Assembly (NCBI GenBank): GCA_964221845.1 | Contig: CAXPZW010000023.1 | Location: 1-63,264 of the forward strand | DNA length: 63,264 bases | Direction of reading: 5' to 3' | DNA from: CAXPZW01 sp964221845 | GTDB lineage: Bacteria; Bacteroidota; Bacteroidia; Flavobacteriales_D; Sanyastnellaceae | Shown: piece by piece, positions 41,925 through 51,165 of the stretch | How positions within the stretch are numbered: position 1 is the stretch's first letter | How the letters are laid out: each line of letters opens with the position of its first letter | The notes under the pieces: generated by a model | Seen by the model: the letters and a program-made list of their open reading frames with translations, nothing else | What the model was told of the DNA's origin: nothing | The model's database searches: none | Made by a program: the position numbers and the translations under genes

Positions 41925-43279
41925 GCAAACAGCTTCTTGAACACTTCCTGGATTTTGCCCACCTGCACCACTTCGATGCTGTAGCTACCCGTATCCAACC
42001 CTTTGTTGTGGCGCGACACAAAGATGCGCTTGAACCCGAGCTTTTGCGCCTCGGAAATGCGCTGGTCCACGCGGTTCACCGGACGAATCTCACCACTGAG
42101 GCCCACCTCTGCGGCAAAGGCCACTCCGGGGTCGAGGGCCACGTCCACGTCTGAGCTGAGCACGGCGCAGACCACAGCCAAATCGGAGGCCGGATCATCC
42201 ACGCGGATGCCGCCCGCCATGTTGAGGAACACGTCTTTGGTGCCCAAGCGGAAGCCGCAGCGCTTTTCGAGCACGGCAAGCAACATGTTCATGCGGCGCA
42301 AGTCAAACCCCGTGGCCGAACGTTGCGGGGTGCCGTACACCGCGGTGCTCACCAAGGCTTGGATCTCAATCAGCATGGGGCGCATGCCCTCGATGGTGGC
42401 TGCAATGGCCGATCCTGATAGGGCTTCGTCGCCTTGGGAGATGAGGATTTCGCTGGGGTTGTCCACCTCGCGCAGGCCGCTGCCTTGCATCTCGTAAATG
42501 CCAAGTTCGTTGGTGCTTCCAAAGCGGTTTTTGACCGAGCGTAGCAAACGGTAGGTGTGGTTGCGGTCGCCCTCAAATTGCAGGACCACGTCGACCATGT
42601 GCTCCAGCAGCTTAGGACCCGCCAAGGCCCCTTCTTTGGTGATGTGGCCGATCAGGAAAATGGGCACGTGCTCCTCTTTGGCGTAGCGCAGCAGCTCGGA
42701 GGCCGATTCTCGGATTTGCGAGACGCTACCAGGTGCAGCATCCAAAGTGGGTGCATGCAGGGTTTGGATGGAATCAATCACCACCAGCTCGGGCGCCAAG
42801 GTTTTGAGGTGTTGGCGGATGTGGGTGGTGGAGGTTTCGGTGAGCAAAAAGGCGTTGTCGTGGGTGGCGCCAATGCGGTCGGCGCGCATGCGGATTTGCT
42901 GTTGGCTCTCCTCGCCCGAGACGTACAGGGTTTTGAGCCCTTTGTGCTGCATGACCAGTTGCAGCATGAGCGTGGATTTACCAATGCCCGGTTCGCCCCC
43001 AAACAGAATGACCGAACCCGGCACCAAGCCGCCACCAAGGACGCGATTGAGCTCGCCGTCCTCGAGTGCCACGCGGCGCTGTTTTTCTGGGTCCACCTGG
43101 GCGATGGGCGTGGGAGCATTGCCCGTGCCCGAGCTGCCCGGAGTGGCGCGTTTGGAGGCTTTGGCCACTTCCTGTTCCACAAACGTGTTCCAGCTGTTGC
43201 ACGTGGGACACTTGCCCACCCACTGGGGGGATTCGTGCCCACATTCGCTGCAAAAAAAGACGGATCGGGTTTTGGCCAT
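41921..43279 (-). CDS. radA: DNA repair protein RadA
   Basis: 452 residues from ATG 43279, the natural start just before the zinc finger. C4 zinc finger with Cys10, 13, 24 and 27; RecA-like ATPase with Walker A GGEPGIGKST (94-103); the RadA-specific KNRFGSTNELG motif; and a C-terminal Lon-protease-like domain with DVDVALDPGVAFAAEVGLSG. RadA drives branch migration during homologous recombination. Usual length. Convergent with rsmI and divergent from the second giant gene. Confidence 0.97.
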   Translation of the reverse strand: MAKTRSVFFCSECGHESPQWVGKCPTCNSWNTFVEQEVAKASKRATPGSSGTGNAPTPIAQVDPEKQRRVALEDGELNRVLGGGLVPGSVILFGGEPGIGKSTLMLQLVMQHKGLKTLYVSGEESQQQIRMRADRIGATHDNAFLLTETSTTHIRQHLKTLAPELVVIDSIQTLHAPTLDAAPGSVSQIRESASELLRYAKEEHVPIFLIGHITKEGALAGPKLLEHMVDVVLQFEGDRNHTYRLLRSVKNRFGSTNELGIYEMQGSGLREVDNPSEILISQGDEALSGSAIAATIEGMRPMLIEIQALVSTAVYGTPQRSATGFDLRRMNMLLAVLEKRCGFRLGTKDVFLNMAGGIRVDDPASDLAVVCAVLSSDVDVALDPGVAFAAEVGLSGEIRPVNRVDQRISEAQKLGFKRIFVSRHNKGLDTGSYSIEVVQVGKIQEVFKKLFA

Positions 43280-43402
43280 AGGTGAACGAAGGTACGGCAC
43301 CACTTTTGAAGCAAGAGCCGCCGGAATGGGGCAGATGTCCCATTATGGTGCACCCTTTGGGGCCTTGCTTGCGTCTATGCCCCGGCAGGGCGTGCATTTG
43401 GC

Positions 43403-43410
43403 TACCTTTG
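43403..43410 (+). promoter_or_regulatory. -7 box before the second giant T9SS gene
   Basis: TACCTTTG is an exact match to TAnnTTTG, 15 bases before the ATG at 43426. No clear -33 TTG at the standard distance. Confidence 0.6.
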
Positions 43411-43425
43411 TCACGACTGAAAAAC

Positions 43426-46400
43426 ATGAAGAGCTGCTTGAAATTGGCCTTCGCACTGCTCTTGGGGTTGACCACCTCGGCGTTGAGTGCGCAAGACCTG
43501 GACTGTACTGGTTGCGACTCGCCCCTTGTGGTGTGCGCCGGTTCGTCGGTCTGTGATGTCTTGGATATCGACGGCGGCACAGGTCCGTACACCTACACGT
43601 TTTCCAGCAACGTCAACCCATCCAGCGCCTCCAGTTTGTGCGCCATGGACTTCGTGGGCAGCGCCCAAGGGGTGACCCTCACCCTGGAGGTGACCTACGG
43701 CGGAGGCGACACCGAGACCTTTGAGATCGACCTCACCGTCCAAAATCCCGACGCCGACTTTTCCTTTCCCACGGCAGACCCCTGCAGCGCAGACTGTGTG
43801 CCCATGACCAACGAGAGCTCTTGCATCGATTGCGTGGACTACACTTGGACGGTCAACGGCGGTGTGGTAGACGCCGCACAAGGCCAAACCAGTCCGTGCT
43901 TGGACCTGCTGTCCACCGGCTCGGGCACTGCCAATCAATCGGTGGGGCTTACCATCGAAACCTCGGCAGGTTGCACCTCCAGCATCACCCAAACTGTCAC
44001 TGTTGCCCAAGCACCGTTCACCAACCTGAACGCACTGCCCAGCTTTGAGCAATGCAACGGCTTGGCCACCTTTGACCTGGTGGTCACCGAGCTGGTCACC
44101 GCCGATTTGGGCGACTACCAAATCACCTGGGACATTGACGATCCCGGCTCTGAGGTGTGGACCGGCACCGGCCCGCCCTCGGGCGAAACCTACGGCTACC
44201 CGCCCGGCATCTACACCCTGGAATACTGCGTGACAGGCACCAATGGTTGCACCCAATGCACCGAGCAACAGGTCACCAACCTGCCCAACCCGAATCTCGC
44301 GTTCAACGTGTGCGACAACTTTCCGGTGAGCGGCTGCGCGCCGTTTGACATCTGCCTGGAGGTCAACAACACCCTGGGCAACCCCGGCGAAACCAATTAC
44401 TTCTTGGACATCGACGGCGTGGGTTCTGTGGACATCACCAACGACGTCCAGGATTGCACCGTTGAACCCTGCATCATCAACGCCCAGCTGCCCACCTCCA
44501 CCTGTGACGGCACGGGAGAGGCCGACGTGTTGGCCACCCTGATTGCTGCCCTGCCCAACGGCGCTTGCGTCGAAAACGAACAAAGCCAGGTGTTTGCCGT
44601 GGCTGCCCCTCCTGTGGCCAGCATCGATGCCGACGAGGAAGTGTGTTTGGGCTCGCCCCTGACGGTCCAGAACTTCTCGACACCGGGTACCGGACTCAAC
44701 TGCAACGCCACCAACCAATTCACCTGGTCGGTGGACGGTGAGGTGCAGAGCACGCAGTTTTCGGTGAGCAACTTCTCGTGGACGTTTGCCTCCACGGGCA
44801 CCCACACCATTGAGCTGTGTATCAGCGACTTTACCTGCGATGTGGCCTGCGAGACCATCACCGTGTGCGTGACCGAACCGCCCGTACCGAGCTTTGACGA
44901 CGTGCCCATTCTATGTGCAGGGGATGTTTGGGATGCGATCAACACTTCACAACTGGGGCAGTGCTCGCATGCGTACCAATGGACCGTGAGCCAACTTTCC
45001 ACCAGCTGTTGGAGTGGAGGTACTGCCTACCAATTCGTCAGCGGCACCGGATCGGGCTCCGAGGACGTGTCCATCCAATTTTTGGCCGCCGGAACTTACC
45101 AAGTCAGCCTCGACATTTTGGGCGCTTGCCCTGTGGCACCCTACACGCAGACCATTGAGGTACAAGCCCCACCTCAGATTGCCACGCAAGCAGCGGACGT
45201 GATCTGCCCCGACGAGACTTTGTGTTTGGACCAGCTGTTTTGCATCGCCAATTGCCGCGGGCCGCTGACGGCATTCTCGCTGGAGGTGTACCCTGGGAGC
45301 GTGACTTGTGGGTCGCCTACGGGCACGCCGGTGTACAGCAACACCACGATTCCGTCGTCTCAGACCTCCACCCCGTGTACCTCGTTTGGCGGGTGCAGCT
45401 ATCCGTGGTCGGGACCGCACGATCCAGGGACATACACGGTGCAGATTTCGGTGACCAATGCCTGCGGCACAGAAACGGTCTGCGTACCGGTCACTGTGCA
45501 GGAATTGCTGCCGTTGGACCTGAGTATTCCGCTGGAAGTCTGTGGGGGGACCACTTTGGATCTTTGTGCGTTTGGCGCCTGTGATTTTGAATACTGGAGC
45601 GGCACCGCATGGATTCCCATCACCACCTGTGACTTCACCCTGAACGGCGGCACATTGCTGCGTGCGCTGTGCACGCAAGGCAACTGCTTGGTCACCGAGG
45701 AGTATGACATCCAAGCGTTTGACGCGCCGGTATTGACCTTGAACGGGCCAGACGTGGTGTGCCCCGAGGAAGAAGCCACCTTCACCTTGGATTTGACGCC
45801 GCTGCCGCCCGATGTGGACATCACCTGGTTGGTCAACAGCACGTCGTTTGCCACCGACGTCACCTCCATCTCCTTTACGCCCACCGGGCCGACAGACATC
45901 GATGTGTTGGTGGACGTCAACCACCCCAACGGCCAAACCTGTTCGTACGTGGCTTCCACGGAGGTAGATGTGTTCCTGCAGCCTTACACCTTCAGCTGCG
46001 CACCGGTGGACCCGAGCTACTGTTTGGGCACGGCGGCCACCATCACGCTGTCCAGCCTGTTCTCTCCCTATCCGGGCGACGCGGTGTTGGACTGCACCTT
46101 GAACGGCGACCCCATCGCTGGAAGCATTGACATTGCCTCCTTGCCCGCAGGTGACTATACGATTGAATGCGTCTTTACCGGTGCTTCTGCGCCGTTTTGC
46201 CAGTTCGTGCACACGTGCGACTTCTCGATCTCAGACCTGATCCCTACCGCCATCACCGGCGACCCGGAATACTGCCTGGGCGAAACCGTATTGCTTGAAC
46301 TGGGGGCAGACCCCGGACTGCCCGGCAACTGGGCATGGACTTCTTGTCCGGGCGGGTGCCCCACCAACCAAACCGTGACCGCCACCACCTTCTCGTGGGA

Positions 46401-49400
46401 CAGCTCGGGCGCCTTGCCTGGTGAGTACACCGTCCAATTCTCAGGGGCGTGTTTGGCCACCTCAACCTTCACCTTTACCCTGAACGAAACTCCTCCGTTT
46501 ACCCTCACCGCCGTCCCCGGCGCCACCCTGTGTGAAGGCGAAACGGTGACCATTGATTTGATGTATTCAGGCTCCAGTGATGTGGCCAGCTGCGATTGGC
46601 TGGAACTGCCCGCCACTCCCGTCACCCCCGAGGCCGATTGCAGCATCGAAGTCACCCCCACCGACCTCAACACTTCCTACCAAGTGCACGTGCTGGACGA
46701 CGCGGGATGCGAGGCCACCCAAACCATTGACTTGACCATACAACAGCAGCCTTTTGCGTGGGACTGCTCGGGGATCACTAGCCCATACTGTGCGAACGCC
46801 ACCGATGTCATTGATCCGGCCAGCTTTATGTCCGGATTGACCAGTTCGGGCACCAGCACGTGCACCCTGAACGGGGACCCTCTTGCCGGCCCAGTAGCGG
46901 TCAACACCTTGGACCCCGGCGTATACGAGGTGGAGTGCGTGTTTGAACAAAACGTGGCGCCCTTCTGCACCTTCACCAACACCTGCACCTTTGAAGTGGT
47001 GGGCTTGAGCCTGCCTGAATTGGATGCACCTGTGGGCGTATGTGTGGGCGAGACCTTGGTGGTGGACCTGGTGGCCAACGACGGCCCCGATGGCGGCTGG
47101 ACCACCGAAACCTGCCCCGGCGGCGATTGCTCTGGGGTGTTCCCGACCACTACCGTCACCCAACTCACGCTGAACACCGCCGGCTTGGCGCCCGGGATCT
47201 ACACCTTCACTTACGGCGGGGAATGTCTGGAGACCGCGACCATTGACGTGGAAGTGTACGCCCTGCCCACCTTCACCATTGCCAGCGACTTGGGTACGGT
47301 CATTTGCGCCGACGACCAACCAGAACTGACCCTGGACTACACCGGCAGCGCAGCCTTGGACCAATGCGATTGGCTCGCGTTGCCCGCTGCGGTATTGACG
47401 CCCGATGTGGACTGCGCAGTGGTGGTGTCCCCCACCGGCGATGCCAGCTACCAAGCCACGGTCACCGACCTCAACGGCTGCCAGGCCACCGAAACGGTGG
47501 ACATCACCATCCAACAACAACCCTTCGTGTGGGATTGCTCCGGGTTGGACAGTCCGTACTGTGCCAACGCTCCGGAGGTCATCGACCCCGCGAGTTTCCT
47601 TTCGGCCTTGACCGAAACCGGCACCACCACGTGCACCCTCAACGGGGCCCTCATGCCGGCGCCTGTACCCGTGAACACCTTGGATCCGGGCGTGTACGAA
47701 GTGGAGTGCGTGTTTGAAATGGACAGCGCACCGTTTTGCGTCTTCACCAACACCTGCACCTTTGAAGTGGTGCCCCTGACCACCCCCACCCTCACTGCGG
47801 ATCCTGGAGTGTGCAGCGGCGAGGTGATGACCGTAACCGTGTCCGACAACAACGGTTTGGCCGGCAGCTGGACCATCACTGGTTGTCCTTCAGGAGCGTG
47901 CGGAAGCCTCGGGTTTACCGGCACCGCCACTTCCTTCAACATGCTCACAGCAGGCCTTGACCCTGGCACCTATACCCTGGAGTACGCGGGCGAATGCCTG
48001 ACCACAGTGGACATTGAAGTGGAGCTCTATCCGCTGCCCAACTTCTCGGTCACCGCCGATCCCGGAGCGTTGATCTGCGCTGGCGACGCGGTAGACTTGG
48101 CCACCCTCAACTTGGGCGGGGCTGACTTTGTGGACTGCCAATGGATCCAATTGCCGCTGACCCCGATTGCCTCGGGCGGCGATTGCAGCATTGCGGTGGT
48201 GCCCACCGCGGCCAGCACTTCCTACCAAGTGCAAGTCACCGATGAAAACAACTGTGTGGCCTTGGGACTGGCCACCATCGAAATCCAACAGCAGCCGTTT
48301 GCGTTGGACTGCTCACCTTGGGCGGGCGGCTATTGTGCCAACACCGAGGAAACCTTGGTCTTCTCGGACGTCATCTCCCCCCTGCCCCCGAATGGCACCT
48401 TTGCCTGGACGGTCAACGGAGAGGCGCAACCCAGCGGACAGATTTACGTGCCGGACCTCGGCCCGGGTACCCACGACATTTGCTACGTCTACACCCACGG
48501 CGACGATCCCAACTGTACGTTTGAAGGCTGCTGCACGGTAGAAGTCGCCGACCTCACCTTGCCGGTGATCTCGGGCCCCACCGACTACTGCCAAGGCGAA
48601 GAAGTGGCCCTATCTGTAGACGCTCCAGACGCCTTCCCAGGCGCTTGGACCTTCACCGATTGCCCTGGTGCCTGCCCCGGCCTGGCCGACTTTGATCAAG
48701 ACGCCGACAACCTGACTTGGAACAGCACCGGCGCCGCACTCGGCACCTACACCACCCAATACACCGGCGAGTGTTTGGACACCGCCTATTACGAAGTCAC
48801 CCTCTACCAAATCCCCCAAGCGGCATGGACTCCTGTGGATGCCACACCCTGTTTGAACGAATGCTTTGAACTGGTGGAAACCACCCTGGATTTCTACGAC
48901 GACAGCGGGTGGTGCCTGGGCGGGTTTGACGCTTGCACCGCGCTGCCCACGACCTTCTGCCCAGGCGAATACGGCACCGGCGACCCCAACACCATTTGCC
49001 TGTGGGCGACCCTCAACCACGATACCCCAAGTGGGCCCCTGGCCTGCACCGTGGAATACTGCAACGTAGTCGACCCTGTGGAATCCCCCGGTGGTTACCC
49101 TGTGATGCCCGAGACCGCCTGTCCTGAAACTTCGATTGACCTGGGCGTGAACACCGCATTGTACGACGGCTGCACCTTTGTGCTGGAGGACTACCCGCCT
49201 TTCCCCGATTGCGACGACGTGTTCATCCCCACCTACGGCACCTTTGCCGACACGTTGTTCCTGGCCTACAGCGGATGCACCGACACCCTGGCTTCGACCT
49301 TGTTTGTGCCACAGTCGCCCGCTGCCGAGCTGCAACTCACCTACGACCCGTGCGTGGGCGACACCGATTTTGAGCTGCTCAACCTTGAGGGCGACGAGCT

Positions 49401-51165
49401 GGAGTACCTCTGGGAGGTGGATTACATCCTGACCGACAACACCCAGCAGCTTCCCGTGCCCAACCCGGTGCCCTACGGAAGTGTGACCGGCAACGTGGAC
49501 ACCACCTTCCACATCACCGCCACCATCTTCAACGCCTGCAACACCCTGATTCTAACCGACTCGGTGGAGTTCATTGCCACCCCAGACATCAGCATCGACA
49601 TCAGCGAAGACTTGCCCTTTACCGGGTGCGCGCCAGAGGACATCCAGTTCGAGATCTTCTTGGAGAACACCGATTTCATCGACCAGGTGGATTGGGACTT
49701 TGGGGTGGACTACTTGGATGATTTGACGTTCCCCAACACCGTGTTCCCGCCGGTGCAAGAGTTCTTGACCTTTGGCGTGGCCGACACCATTTCCGTGACG
49801 GCAGTAGCCACCAACATCTGCGGCAGCGATGTGGCCACTGTGGAGTTCATCCTGTTCCCGCCGGATGTGTTTGTGGAATTGCCGCAGTTCCTCGGCTCCC
49901 TGTGTCCGGGCGAAAGCATGGCTGTGGTCCCCGACGACATTGGCGGATCCCCTTGGGGCATTGACGTGACCATCACCCCCGAAAACGCCGGTGTACTCTG
50001 GGACGAAACCACCGAAACCGTCACCGTGGAACCCGGCACCGAACCCGGATTCTACGAGATCGAATACGCAGTGTTTGGCTGTGGGGAAGACGCAGACATC
50101 ACCACCCTGGAGGTGCTCTCGGGCGCCGACTTGGATTTTGAAGTCGATGGCGACCCGTGTGCGGGTGAGGTGGTGCAATTCCTGAACCTGAGCAGCAACG
50201 CCTCGGGCTTCAACTGGTTCTTCCAAAACGGAGAAACCTCCACCCTGACCAACCCCACCACCACCTTCAACATCCCCGGCACCTATGACGTCACCCTGGA
50301 GGCCACCTCCACCGACGGCTGCCCCACGACCTACACCGAACCCGTTGTGATCTCCGGACCCAACGTTTTGCTGACGCCCCTGTTGCCAAATGCCTGTGGC
50401 GGCTCGCTGCTCAGCTTCTCGGTGCCCGAGACGGGCTTTTTGTCCATGGAGTGGACCGTTGAGCAGGAAGGGGAAGATCCGGTCACCTACGTGGCTTCAA
50501 ATCAGATTGAGCACCTGTTCACCAATACCTCCGGAGAATTGGAAGTGTACACCGTGACGGTGAACGCCACCGACTTCAATCTGTGCACGGCCACCAACAG
50601 CACCGATGTGTTCATCGCACCTGTACCAACAGCGTTCTTCACCTATGGAGGTAACGAGCAATGTGCCAACGGCGCCACCATTGCATTCAGCAACGGCAGC
50701 TCAGCAGGTACCTCGAGCTATTGGGAGTTTGGCGACGGCGAGCAGTCCTTGGAGCTCAGCCCGGACCACTTCTACGCCGAGGCCGACAATTACGTGGTGA
50801 CCCTGACGGTGACCAACGCCTTTGGCTGCCAGGACACCTACCAAGACATCCTGCCCTGCCAGGACTTTGACGTCTACGTGCCCAACGCCTTCACGCCCGA
50901 TGACGACGGGGTGAACGACACGTTTGCACCGGTGATCTATGGGGCGGAGTACCTCAACTTTGAAGACGACGACTACACCTTCTATATCGCCGACCGCTGG
51001 GGCGATGTGATCTACCGCACCAACAGTCCCACCGATGCCTGGATCGGCAACGTGCACGGCGGCGAGTACTACGCGCAGAACGACGTGTACATCTGGCACC
51101 TGGAGTTCACCATGCCTTCAGGCGAACCCTACCGACGCACCGGCCGGGTTACTTTGGTGCGTTGA
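43426..51165 (+). CDS. Giant Cys-containing T9SS type-B surface protein
   Basis: 2579 residues from ATG 43426, which opens a signal peptide (MKSCLKLAFALLLGLTTSAL); the open frame upstream is not signal-like. Most of the chain is Ig/PKD-like beta domains with many Cys. Four tandem units of about 256 residues lie at about 852-1880. A PKD domain is near 2400-2468 (YWEFGDGEQSLELS, VVTLTVTNAFGC), and the last 95 residues are a gliding-motility-associated C-terminal domain (VPNAFTPDDDGVNDTF, FYIADRWGDVIYRT, RRTGRVTLVR). Exported by T9SS to the cell surface; a role as adhesin is inferred. No PorP/SprF gene follows. Its end overlaps rnr by 17 bases. Confidence 0.92.
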   Translation: MKSCLKLAFALLLGLTTSALSAQDLDCTGCDSPLVVCAGSSVCDVLDIDGGTGPYTYTFSSNVNPSSASSLCAMDFVGSAQGVTLTLEVTYGGGDTETFEIDLTVQNPDADFSFPTADPCSADCVPMTNESSCIDCVDYTWTVNGGVVDAAQGQTSPCLDLLSTGSGTANQSVGLTIETSAGCTSSITQTVTVAQAPFTNLNALPSFEQCNGLATFDLVVTELVTADLGDYQITWDIDDPGSEVWTGTGPPSGETYGYPPGIYTLEYCVTGTNGCTQCTEQQVTNLPNPNLAFNVCDNFPVSGCAPFDICLEVNNTLGNPGETNYFLDIDGVGSVDITNDVQDCTVEPCIINAQLPTSTCDGTGEADVLATLIAALPNGACVENEQSQVFAVAAPPVASIDADEEVCLGSPLTVQNFSTPGTGLNCNATNQFTWSVDGEVQSTQFSVSNFSWTFASTGTHTIELCISDFTCDVACETITVCVTEPPVPSFDDVPILCAGDVWDAINTSQLGQCSHAYQWTVSQLSTSCWSGGTAYQFVSGTGSGSEDVSIQFLAAGTYQVSLDILGACPVAPYTQTIEVQAPPQIATQAADVICPDETLCLDQLFCIANCRGPLTAFSLEVYPGSVTCGSPTGTPVYSNTTIPSSQTSTPCTSFGGCSYPWSGPHDPGTYTVQISVTNACGTETVCVPVTVQELLPLDLSIPLEVCGGTTLDLCAFGACDFEYWSGTAWIPITTCDFTLNGGTLLRALCTQGNCLVTEEYDIQAFDAPVLTLNGPDVVCPEEEATFTLDLTPLPPDVDITWLVNSTSFATDVTSISFTPTGPTDIDVLVDVNHPNGQTCSYVASTEVDVFLQPYTFSCAPVDPSYCLGTAATITLSSLFSPYPGDAVLDCTLNGDPIAGSIDIASLPAGDYTIECVFTGASAPFCQFVHTCDFSISDLIPTAITGDPEYCLGETVLLELGADPGLPGNWAWTSCPGGCPTNQTVTATTFSWDSSGALPGEYTVQFSGACLATSTFTFTLNETPPFTLTAVPGATLCEGETVTIDLMYSGSSDVASCDWLELPATPVTPEADCSIEVTPTDLNTSYQVHVLDDAGCEATQTIDLTIQQQPFAWDCSGITSPYCANATDVIDPASFMSGLTSSGTSTCTLNGDPLAGPVAVNTLDPGVYEVECVFEQNVAPFCTFTNTCTFEVVGLSLPELDAPVGVCVGETLVVDLVANDGPDGGWTTETCPGGDCSGVFPTTTVTQLTLNTAGLAPGIYTFTYGGECLETATIDVEVYALPTFTIASDLGTVICADDQPELTLDYTGSAALDQCDWLALPAAVLTPDVDCAVVVSPTGDASYQATVTDLNGCQATETVDITIQQQPFVWDCSGLDSPYCANAPEVIDPASFLSALTETGTTTCTLNGALMPAPVPVNTLDPGVYEVECVFEMDSAPFCVFTNTCTFEVVPLTTPTLTADPGVCSGEVMTVTVSDNNGLAGSWTITGCPSGACGSLGFTGTATSFNMLTAGLDPGTYTLEYAGECLTTVDIEVELYPLPNFSVTADPGALICAGDAVDLATLNLGGADFVDCQWIQLPLTPIASGGDCSIAVVPTAASTSYQVQVTDENNCVALGLATIEIQQQPFALDCSPWAGGYCANTEETLVFSDVISPLPPNGTFAWTVNGEAQPSGQIYVPDLGPGTHDICYVYTHGDDPNCTFEGCCTVEVADLTLPVISGPTDYCQGEEVALSVDAPDAFPGAWTFTDCPGACPGLADFDQDADNLTWNSTGAALGTYTTQYTGECLDTAYYEVTLYQIPQAAWTPVDATPCLNECFELVETTLDFYDDSGWCLGGFDACTALPTTFCPGEYGTGDPNTICLWATLNHDTPSGPLACTVEYCNVVDPVESPGGYPVMPETACPETSIDLGVNTALYDGCTFVLEDYPPFPDCDDVFIPTYGTFADTLFLAYSGCTDTLASTLFVPQSPAAELQLTYDPCVGDTDFELLNLEGDELEYLWEVDYILTDNTQQLPVPNPVPYGSVTGNVDTTFHITATIFNACNTLILTDSVEFIATPDISIDISEDLPFTGCAPEDIQFEIFLENTDFIDQVDWDFGVDYLDDLTFPNTVFPPVQEFLTFGVADTISVTAVATNICGSDVATVEFILFPPDVFVELPQFLGSLCPGESMAVVPDDIGGSPWGIDVTITPENAGVLWDETTETVTVEPGTEPGFYEIEYAVFGCGEDADITTLEVLSGADLDFEVDGDPCAGEVVQFLNLSSNASGFNWFFQNGETSTLTNPTTTFNIPGTYDVTLEATSTDGCPTTYTEPVVISGPNVLLTPLLPNACGGSLLSFSVPETGFLSMEWTVEQEGEDPVTYVASNQIEHLFTNTSGELEVYTVTVNATDFNLCTATNSTDVFIAPVPTAFFTYGGNEQCANGATIAFSNGSSAGTSSYWEFGDGEQSLELSPDHFYAEADNYVVTLTVTNAFGCQDTYQDILPCQDFDVYVPNAFTPDDDGVNDTFAPVIYGAEYLNFEDDDYTFYIADRWGDVIYRTNSPTDAWIGNVHGGEYYAQNDVYIWHLEFTMPSGEPYRRTGRVTLVR
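45979..49060 (+). repeat. Four tandem units of about 770 bp in the giant gene
   Basis: Units start at about 45979, 46747, 47518 and 48292 with QPYTFSC, QPFAWDC, QPFVWDC and QPFALDC, so the period is 768-774 bases. Units 2 and 3 are most alike (SPYCAN, VIDPASF, CTLNG, LDPGVYEVECVFE, FTNTCTFEVV). Each has about ten Cys in similar positions, probably forming disulphides outside the cell. The fourth unit degenerates towards its end. Confidence 0.85.
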
